64,000 nucleotides of DNA, taken from positions 68,762,886 to 68,826,885 of the forward strand of contig OY755039.1 in the NCBI GenBank assembly GCA_963576565.1, read 5' to 3'. A program made the position numbers and the translations under genes. Under the pieces are notes generated by a model. The model had not been told where the DNA came from and searched no databases. It worked only from the letters and a program-made list of their open reading frames with translations. The DNA comes from Aspidapion aeneum (Eukaryota; Arthropoda; Insecta; Coleoptera; Brentidae). Of this stretch, positions 56,131 through 64,000 are shown piece by piece. How positions within the stretch are numbered: the first letter of the stretch is position 1; the number at the start of each line of letters is the position of its first letter.

Positions 56131-56163
56131 CTAAACTGAATTTACCATAATTTTAAGTATTAA
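56131..56163. repeat. 35-bp tandem duplication, left unit (split by piggyBac)
   Basis: TAAACTGAATTTACCATAAT...TTAAGTATTAA here recurs right after the piggyBac copy at 57,426-57,459. Before insertion the site would have been two units in tandem, with the TTAA at the junction. Confidence 0.75.
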
Positions 56164-57419
56164 CTCACAGTTACTATCGTCTATTTTGGGTCACACAAGT
56201 ACTATCGTGGGGTGTTCTGACACCCCAATTCTTTAAATTCTGTATATTTTTTTATTTAAAATGTAAAATAAATCTGGTAATGTATAGTCACTTTTGGATT
56301 AATTAGCTAACTATTAGTTCAAAAATTAACATAAATTTATTAAAATGTACTCTGTAGTGAATAATATTCAATCTGGTAACAAAATTAAAAATTAAAAAAC
56401 ATCTGATCCATAAAAAATTAATTTCAAAAACAACAGTTTCTTTATAAAAAAATCCTCTGAGTTCTTCTTTCCTCAGACACGTGACTATCAATCTGTAACA
56501 AATAAACGTTTATCACTTTTGTAACAAAAAAAAATAAACAGGATATTTGACGAACAATTTTTCTATGCTATAAAGCGTTGGCACCGTATGTCATGAGTGT
56601 GAGTCCACTGAAAACCGACCTGTATAACTGATCACCCGGTAAATACTTGTAAAATACAAAAAAACAACAGCAGTTTTTAATTTTTTACAATATATAAGGT
56701 GATTTATTTTACTGGTCTGCTTCTAAAACTTTTGCAAAATGATCCTTACCTTTATTGGCATTTCTTCTGAATGTTCCCTACAAACATGTCAATTGCAGCT
56801 TTTACACTTCATCTTGATTTTGCGTTCTTTGTGACTTGGACATAGATAACACCTTCCATAGTTTCCTATGGCTCCTGGAGCGGGATCTTGGTTGGGCAGA
56901 ACTCCCAGTAAGGTTCGAGTAATTCCTTTTAGATTATAAAATAGCTCGGGAGTTTCAAGTTGTTATCTTGCTTGGTTTTGTATAAGCTGTTTTTTTCCAT
57001 AAATGTATCCGTTAGCATCAACTTCCTCCAAACTGTTATTATCGCTCTCATCAGCTGACAAAACCTCGTTATTATCGTCAACTGAGGAGACCTCGAACTC
57101 GGAATCAGTGTTGTGGTTACTGTGCTGACTTTGAGCATCACAAGTCACTGATAAAGCTGTTTTTTGGTAAAAAATCTTTTCATTTTTGTAAGTCCAACAA
57201 AAAAACAAAACACCTTTAAGTACTATCGTGGGGTGTTTTGGCACCCCAAATTTCAATATTTCGAACACCCGTAAAAAAAAATTATCTTCTTTTGCACGAT
57301 TCTGCTCCCTTAGACAAGCTGTGAGAATACCAAAAACAAAATTGCTATAAAAACATAGAAGCTGTAGCACAAAATATAGGTACTGGGGTGTCGAAACACC
57401 CCACGATAGTAACTGAGGG
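56164..57419 (-). mobile_element. piggyBac-type element, internally deleted
   Basis: Flanked by TTAA (56,160-56,163 and 57,420-57,423). Inverted ends CTCACAGTTACTATCG and CCCTCAGTTACTATCG match at 14 of 16. The motif ACTATCGTGGGGTGTT with a following complementary GACACCCC/GCACCCC forms small hairpins near 56,202, 57,223 and 57,380, as subterminal repeats. It retains acidic N-terminal and cysteine-rich C-terminal transposase pieces on the minus strand, without the DDD catalytic core. Confidence 0.85.
56720..57200 (-). pseudogene. piggyBac transposase remnant (N- and C-terminal parts)
   Basis: Minus strand. 57,190-56,963 encodes an acidic segment (DSEFEVSSVDDNNEVLSADE...NNSLEEVDANG), the kind of N-terminal region that precedes the catalytic core. 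After a stop and frameshift, 56,870-56,750 reads NYGRCYLCPSHKERKIKMKC, then KSCN, a stop, and HVCREHS. The C-x2-C...C-x2-C...C-x2-H pattern is the cysteine-rich domain used by piggyBac transposases to bind the element end. Roughly 400 residues of core are missing. Confidence 0.8.
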
Positions 57420-57479
57420 TTAACATTAAACTGAATTTACCATAATTTTAAGTATTATAAAAAAAAAAAGTTTTTTGTC

Positions 57480-58612
57480 TTAAACAAGTAATTGAGAAAA
57501 GCAGCGCCAGAAATATAGACACTCATGTTACCTTTGTGGACCTACAAAAAGCATATGATACCGTTCTAGTAGAATTATGGACAGTTTTAGAGCAAACTAA
57601 TATCAATCATACATACATAAAAGCGATAAAAGAAAGAAAAGGGTCAAAATCTAAAACTAAAATTGGAAATCGACTTTCAAAAAAATTCCTGGTAACAAAA
57701 GGCTTAAGACAGGGATGTTGTATCTCTCCAACTCTTTTTAAAATATATATCGCAGTAGCTCTAAAAAACTGGAAACGTAAAGTGCACGGCATGGGAATAC
57801 AACTTAACGACCGATCTACCATATACACACTACAGTTTGCTGACGACCAAGTAATTGTGGCTATTGATAAAGAAGACATGGAGTATATGATGAGAAAGTT
57901 AACAGAAGAATACCAAAAGTAGGGATTAACAGTGAACGTGGACAAGACTTATATATTTATATTATTATATTATATACTTATGTATTGGAAACGAATCCAG
58001 TGAGTACTAGAAAATGAACAAACAATATCTCCATGCAGTGAGTATGTATACTTGGGTGTCACATTTGATAAGACAGGAACAGACACAAAGATATGGAAAA
58101 AAGAATAGTAAAAGCAAAAAAAGTTATTGGATGTCTTAACAGTATTTTATGGAGCAGAGAGATAAAAAAGAATGTAAAATTTAACATATATGAAACAATG
58201 GTGAAAAGCACGCTGTTGTATGGAATAGAGACTTGTCGCGTAACAGAAAAATACAAAACAAAAATGGAAAGTATCGAAATGGATGCAATAAGAAGATCAA
58301 TGAGAATATCTAGAATAGATCACATAAGAATCGAGGGAAGCATAACGGATGACATCACTAAAAGGCAACTGATATGGTACGGCCATGTACAACGGATAAA
58401 CGACGAAAGATTACCAAAGCAGGTCCTAGATTGGCAACCAATAGGGCGCAGAAAAACAGGGCGTCCTAAACTAGAATGGCAACAGTCAATCCAAAGATCA
58501 ATGAGTCAAAAGAATCTGACAGAGGATGATTGTCAGGATCGAAGGAGGTGGAGAATAGGCGTCGGACAACGTAGAAAAACGTTCTAAACCGACATAGTAG
58601 TAGTAGTAAAAA
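57480..58612 (+). pseudogene. non-LTR retrotransposon family B, RT palm to C-terminus
   Basis: Longest family B copy. VTFVDLQKAYDT (about 57,525-57,555), KGLRQGCCISPTLF (57,700-57,741), the catalytic FADD in QFADDQVI (57,834-57,857), then NVDKTYI, a disrupted stretch 57,920-58,090, YVYLGVTFDKTG, LLYGIETCRV, SITDDITKRQLIWYGHVQRI and the conserved WRIGVGQRRKTF end (58,584). Frames 57,536-57,922 and 58,093-58,587 are parts of one protein. A (TAG)n tail follows at 58,595-58,609. The YxDD-equivalent is intact here, but the copy is 5-prime truncated (no endonuclease) and frameshifted. Confidence 0.85.
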
Positions 58613-59111
58613 AAATAATTTCAACTGACCTGGGCGTTCTTTTCAACAAATTTTTTATCAAGGACATGCAATATAGGCTATTATTTTTACACGAGCGGCT
58701 CTGTTGAGCTGATGCTTCAATTTTCATTAATATTGAACAATGAAAAGTTTTTTAATTTGACCAACTAATATAACTTTGAACAGTGAATAGCATGGAAATT
58801 AATTTTTACTCAGTTAAATATCAGCATACGGTTTTTAATCATATTTAAATAAAAGTTTGATGAAAATTGTGCTTCCTCTATTTTTTTAATTCACTGGAAC
58901 TGGTGGTTTTTTAAAGTTTGAGAATTGACGCCAGTAGATACGTACAAGTATCAATACGACCTAGTCGTTCTTTGTGTAGCTTAATTTTTGTTTAAAATTA
59001 AATTTCAAATCAATTCGTGAAAAGTACATTAATGTAGCTGCTGTTGTTTTTGAGCTATACAATACAGATATAAAAACCCTTTTTCTTTCCCTGGTAACAT
59101 TTCAATGGAAC
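58613..59111. other. AT-rich DNA, no gene recognised
   Basis: Nothing coding identified. Confidence 0.4.
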
Positions 59112-59864
59112 CAGTGGCGGCTCGTGTCAATACAACATGTTAGTGCAATATTTTAAGTGAAAAAATCATTAATAAACATACCTACTACTATTATGTTTGG
59201 GGCTTGTAAATCCATTATTTGTAAAGAAAGTTACCAATGCCCACCCGCATTCCGCCACGAAATTTATCAATAAATTCTGCTGAAATAATTGAAATGGACC
59301 GTAAAGGGCGTAAATTAAACCATCCATGCTCCACGCACAAAAACAATGCAAGTAATACGCCTAACTGATGGCCTGGGCAAGGCACATAATTTCTTTGATT
59401 TTTCCTATTTAAACAACGCTAAAATGCTCAACATTGGCCCTTTCTCTGTCGCTCATATAGGCTGCAGATAAAATCTATCTCTAATTGAAGGAGCCAAAAG
59501 AAAAGTGGCAGGTTGTCCTACGCTGCTTTGGGTTTCAGTGGCCGAAGTTAAAGGAACTTTTAACTAGCTATTTCATTTTATGACTAAAAGTTTAGATGAA
59601 ATTCAACTAAATAGTTATACTCAAAATAAACTATATAAAATGATCTGAGAAAATATTTAATTTTTATAAACATCAAAGTTATAGCCCCCCTCCCAAAACG
59701 CAGAGTTCAAAAAAAACGTTGTCCTTTATACTGGACACTCGGAAGTGAGGGTCGAGACTTTAAAAAGAAAGTCTAATTAGAAATATGTGCCACAATGTTG
59801 GTGGCCCATAAATTTAAACAGTGGAAAGCCAAGGGCCGTCCTGGCCCTTCAATGTGACGCCGCT
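59112..59864. mobile_element. possible hAT-like element
   Basis: Starts CAGTGGCGGCTCGTG and ends GTGACGCCGCTG (complement CAGCGGCGTCAC). Both are hAT-type CAGNGGCG ends, but the 8 bp outside do not match (AATGGAAC/ATATCATA), so these could be ends of two different elements. Confidence 0.35.
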
Positions 59865-60420
59865 GATATCATATGTAAGGAGGGGGGGTGTCCGAATCAA
59901 AAAAATTATTTTTCCTTAAAGCAAAACAATCTTCTTTAATAAAATGTATATTGATTCACACACCGGGCGCTTCAATATTAATGCTCACTTGCCCATATAC
60001 AATTATACATATAAGTATGGCCCAGGCCTCCGCACACTTAAACAAGAATTTTTTTGTTGGCGTTTATACTTCTTGATACACTTATACGATTATTGGTCAT
60101 TTTCAATATTGTTTAATAAAACCTCTTATTCTTGTTTCTACACAGTAATATTTTTTTTCTGCAAAGTTTGTATTTTTTCAGGAAAAATTATAAACCACAG
60201 ATATGTTTTGGCAAATTAAGAAGATAAAACACCTTGTAGATTTAAGGAATCGCAACATTTTTTCAAATTTTTTTGTCTCGGTGGAATTGGTACTGATAGG
60301 GAGAACAAAAAATTATTTTTTATTAAAATCAAAATTTTTAAGTGAAAAAGGTTTATTGATATGGAAGCCCCATATATATCTAGAACAAGTTATTAAACTA
60401 AAAAAATAAAACCAAACTGC
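59865..60420. other. AT-rich DNA, no gene recognised
   Basis: Short frames only; no family recognised. Confidence 0.4.
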
Positions 60421-60439
60421 TAAAATCAAAAGACGAGTA

Positions 60440-60945
60440 AGATATACCTGGGTAGTACTCGGTACAGTAAGCTACATATTAAAAACATAAAAATAAATAA
60501 TATCCTCAGTACCTCAAAACGAAAGTGTATAACCAAAAGGATACCTTCCTGAACTCACCTATGAATCTCAGACCTGGACAATTATAATATCAAACATGGA
60601 TAAGGTAACAAAAGCCAAATGATCAATAGAAAGACAAATGTTACAGGTAGAGCCGAGAGATAGCAAATGAAATGAATGGATAAGAAATAAAAGAAAAGTA
60701 AGGGATGTCAGAGAAAAGATAGCAAAATTAACATTAGCCGGTGATAATATCAGACAAACAGACGATCGATGGAACAAATGTACTGCAAACTGGAGACTTT
60801 GGTAAAATAAAAGAAGTATGGCAAGACCGCAAATGAGATAGGCAAGAAACATGCGGGAACTAGATGGATAAACACGGCGACAGACAGAGAAGAGTGGAAG
60901 ATAGCGGGGGAAGCCTATGGCCAAAGATGGATCGAACAATGCTTT
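60440..60945 (+). pseudogene. RTE-like family A 3-prime fragment
   Basis: Order agrees with the minus copy at 15,600-16,115: SYILKT-like start, LPELTYESQTWTI, MDKVTKA, SIERQMLQV, NEWIRNKRKVRDVREKIAKL (60,672-60,733), TDDRWNKCTANWRLW, a GRP-type linker and the terminal TATDREEW-like block, with numerous stops. The ATAG tail is missing; the copy ends near 60,945. Confidence 0.8.
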
Positions 60946-61819
60946 TTACTCAAAAAAACAAAATAACGGATCCAAAATGATTCCCCCTAAGCATTTTAAG
61001 ACACTCAAGATAGCGGCCGATTAGCGACTAATTAAAAAAACATGAAAAGAAGACACAGAGCAATAAATAGCTATTTTCGTCCCATTAAACAAAACATAAC
61101 TACTAGGGTCTCATTAAACATCGTAAAAGCATCGACCCCCTTCCTTTTGGCAAAATTGTGAAAATAGCGTCACCGACTGAACATTTTGAACTTTTTTCCT
61201 GAAAGGCTAACTTTTATTCAGAAACAACTTATTTTTGTAGAAAATATGTAAAAATCTCAGAGTAATAACATATATTACTCTATGGTAAAAATAAAATTTA
61301 AAGCCCTAAAAATCCTATCAAACGAGATATATTCCAGATTCCTAAGTAAGAACCCTTACAAAGATCTGTAATATAATCCCTTATATGTTGATATCTTGCA
61401 CATTTTATTCAGAATAAATACACCAACACCAATTTTTTTAGAAACGAAGCCTTTTGCAAAAAAAGTATGGTATACTTTTTAGTAGGCAATAAAATTTCAA
61501 TTTAAACTATGTATCCCTAAATGTAATTTTTATGAAAATTGAAAAACACATATAAAAAAAGTTATTTTTAAAAGTGGATTCCAGTTTGAGGCCACTGGGA
61601 ATTTAACCACAATCTATACTATACTAAATTGTTTATGGTGTGAACAGAAATTTTGTTGTCGATAAAAAAGGAAGCCATAGTTTTTTTTCAAAAGGCTTAA
61701 TTTTTAAAAGAATTGGTTAAAACTAAAAATGTTGGTTTATTTATTTCAAATAAATTTTGTTAGAAATCAGCGTATTGTGGATGTTTAAGAGTGCGCATCT
61801 TGGCAAAGGTAGTACACTC
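60946..61819. other. AT-rich DNA, no gene recognised
   Basis: Nothing coding identified. Confidence 0.4.
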
Positions 61820-61931
61820 TATATCATAATTTTTGAGATAACTTTTTGACGGATATCAGCTGTTTACCATAACAAATAGCATAGGCCAACAGAAAAAAGT
61901 TGTCAAAAGTTGTCTAAAAAATAATGATATG
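61820..61931. repeat. short palindromic MITE, copy 3
   Basis: About 112 bp, near-identical to 12,536-12,648, in the same orientation. Ends ATATCATAATTTTTGAGA and AATAATGATAT. Confidence 0.7.
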
Positions 61932-62117
61932 AACTGTACCTAGGTCGCTGGGACAACAACAACCGTCATCGAATAAGCATGCGATGCGATGCATGCAAAA
62001 AATATAAGTCGACATTGAATATCGAGAATATACGCAGGTGTAGTCCAGGAGCCGACACGCAGCCAGCCGAGGAACCAGGGATAATAACCCAGGAGCCTGC
62101 TATAAGTGCTATATAGT

Positions 62118-62540
62118 CGGAACCAGGACGGCGCCAGCATAAATCTCCTACAGTAGTCAACTCACGACAACCACGACTGTTGCGCTGAAAAGGAAAGAAG
62201 TCTATCGTCTATAACCAAGTTCTGCTGGGACGATAGCCATGTTAGATGGATGCAAGTCTAACATGTAGCAGGGCCACCTTGCGGAAGGGGTGTAAAAGCG
62301 TGGGTCCACTGTGTATACTTGCTACGCAGTATAAAGATCCCTGCCCTCGACAAAGAGGTGTCAAGCAAAATTAAGTCCTCTTAGAGAAAGAAAACTTGCA
62401 TCCTAAGGGGCACGTGCATCTGTTTGATATATGATGTACGGACAAATCGGGGTTTGCGAAAAGGGCGCGCCGTGCAACGATTATATAATCGTTGCGCGCC
62501 GTGTGCCTAGTCGCTAGACCAAAAATGGTCTCCCCACCAC
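62118..62540. repeat. interspersed repeat of unknown family, copy 2
   Basis: Partner of 7136-7515. It contains an extra 29 bp at 62,475-62,503 that include a perfect 20-bp palindrome and repeat the preceding CGCGCCGTG. Confidence 0.65.
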
Positions 62541-63600
62541 TACTACTAACTAACTACTAACTAGGCCGCTGGGAGGTATCTCGTTCGATAGGCCTCTTAA
62601 TGTGTTTCAAATTTTCTTTTAATATATTTTCTAAAAAAAATAATACTTTTTGAGTAAAAAAAATTAAATATAAATTAGTCAAAAATTCATGATGGCGGCG
62701 CCATGGCGCGCCATTTTGACACTTTTCCTAAGGTGAGGGATCGTTGATTTTCCTATGGGCCCCTATTTATTGACCGAGCCCAGTCTTGTTAATTATATAT
62801 AAAAAATAACTAGTCTAGTCTAGTTCCTAGACTATAAGTCAACTTCACATTTTTTTAAAGAAAAACCAAACAGAAAAAGGTTGGTCTGGCCTATCTAATG
62901 AAAATCTCGTCCAGAGAAAAAATGTCTCTATGCAATAAAAAGAGAGCACACATGATTTCCTTGTGTGATTAAAGAAGTCAATAATTTTGACTTGCTAAAG
63001 ATTTCCCTTTATTGAAAGGTAGGATTCCTATTCCTCTTACGGGGAAATACGGACTCAGCATTCTACTGGATAGTCTAACTATGGAGTATTGCGTTTTTAT
63101 TGGTTTAATCATGATTTGCGTCAATGAAAATAATTTATAAATTCTGTATCAGGCCCTAAGTAAAACGAATTTTTTAGTCACGGTTTTTTTAGAACGCTCT
63201 TTTGAAATAAATTTTGTAAGTAAACTTTTGAAAAAAAAAATTCAATGGAAATCGACTAGATCCAACCTGAGAAGATTTACTTTGGGCCTGCACTGTAAGT
63301 GTTTCATTTCTAATTTTGTTTTTCACTATATTATTTTTGGTTTTCAAATTATTTAAATTATTCTAAATGACGAATTCATTCTTTGAAAACTTATTTAAAT
63401 TCATCACGTCTTCTCTTCTAAACTTGATTTAATTTTATCAATAAGAAAAAAAGTTGAGATTTGTATTTTGTAAAGCCACTAAATACAATTTGTCGAACGA
63501 AGATTAAATTAATTTTGTGTTTTAATTATTTATTCCTTTTTAAGGGGCGGTCTTGGATTATTCTAAAAGTTGGATATTGAATCGATGCTAACCCCTAACC
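62541..63600. other. AT-rich DNA, no gene recognised
   Basis: No coding signal. One GC-rich spot GATGGCGGCGCCATGGCGCG at 62,691-62,710. Confidence 0.4.
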
Positions 63601-63603
63601 ACC

Positions 63604-63860
63604 ACAGGAGCGGATCTAGAAATTTCATTTGGGGGGGAATTTTTTGCGTTTCGCATAGTGACCAGGAGGAAATGGACAATTCGCCGCCGGCAACTTACCG
63701 CGGCTAATTTGTCCCCGGACCAAGACGTGCCGGCGCCGACCCAATTTGCCGCCTGTTAAACTATCTATCGACCCGATTTGCGGCCGAGTCATTTCGGCGC
63801 CGGCCACCGTAGTCTCAGTTTGCAATTTTGACAGGAGTTTAGATTTCCGGTAACAAAGCA
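63604..63860. mobile_element. hAT-like terminus and GC-rich GCCGGCGCC patch
   Basis: CAGGAGCGGATCTAG at 63,604 followed by GGGGGGG resembles the ends of CAGNGGCGGATCTA hAT-type MITEs; the far end is not found before the window ends. From 63,678 to 63,815 a GC-rich stretch repeats loosely the motif AATTTGCCGCC/GCCGGCGCC four times or more. The open minus frame there (63,625-63,861) is not protein-like. Confidence 0.35.
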
Positions 63861-64000
63861 AATTAATATTTTTTTATCACAGAAAAAAATCAAAATGTCG
63901 TATCCAAAATCGCGGAGTTTTGTTCTTTATGAACCGTTATGCATGCAAAGTTTGGAGTGTTTAAGGCCGTTGATTTTGATTTTTGAAATAAACCTGAAAA

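Overview
The window is a piece of a large, AT-rich eukaryotic nuclear genome, almost certainly an insect. Several things point there: RTE-like and other non-LTR reverse transcriptase remains of the kind common in insects, piggyBac-type TTAA elements, a pogo/Tigger-type transposase with a zinc-finger tail, a Penelope-like GIY-YIG fragment, and pentanucleotide repeats related to the insect telomere unit TTAGG. The species cannot be fixed from the sequence. I recognise no intact host protein-coding gene, no rRNA and no CRISPR array. Nearly all supportable annotation is transposable elements, most of them broken and many nested.

Layout. 1-3134: a 3 kb imperfect palindrome. 3.2-5.4 kb: RTE 3-prime tail, a TTAA-type MITE and a 0.75 kb (CGGTT)n array. 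5.4-10 kb: MITEs, microsatellites and a non-LTR fragment. 10.2-13.6 kb: a large foldback with two nested inverted-repeat elements. 15.6-17.2 kb: RTE copy split by a MITE. 19.2-20.6 kb: another non-LTR 3-prime end, then a foldback built on CCGAA repeats. 22.2-23.4 kb: a piggyBac-like element carrying a Penelope fragment. 23.5-29.4 kb: MITEs, a tRNA-like sequence and a hammerhead-like motif.

29,869-47,011 is a 17.1 kb LTR element on the minus strand. Its 1.3 kb LTRs are almost identical, it has a 4-bp target duplication, and it has a plausible tRNA-Leu primer site and polypurine tract. Its 14.5 kb interior has no recognisable gag or pol: it is a large non-autonomous LTR element carrying later insertions. 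47.8-48.6 kb: non-LTR RNase H fragment. 49.76-56.0 kb: a Russian-doll nest of at least five levels (repeat X > CAC-ended element > pogo-like element > GCGCG-array foldback > GGTTC foldback). 56.16-57.42 kb: internally deleted piggyBac. 57.5-64 kb: more non-LTR fragments, MITEs and hAT-like ends.

The pieces do not form a pathway. They record successive insertions whose order can be read from who interrupts whom. The most unusual items are the GCGCG inverted-array foldback, the TTCGG-rich foldback family, the protein-free LTR element, and the piggyBac-like element whose empty site survives elsewhere in the window.
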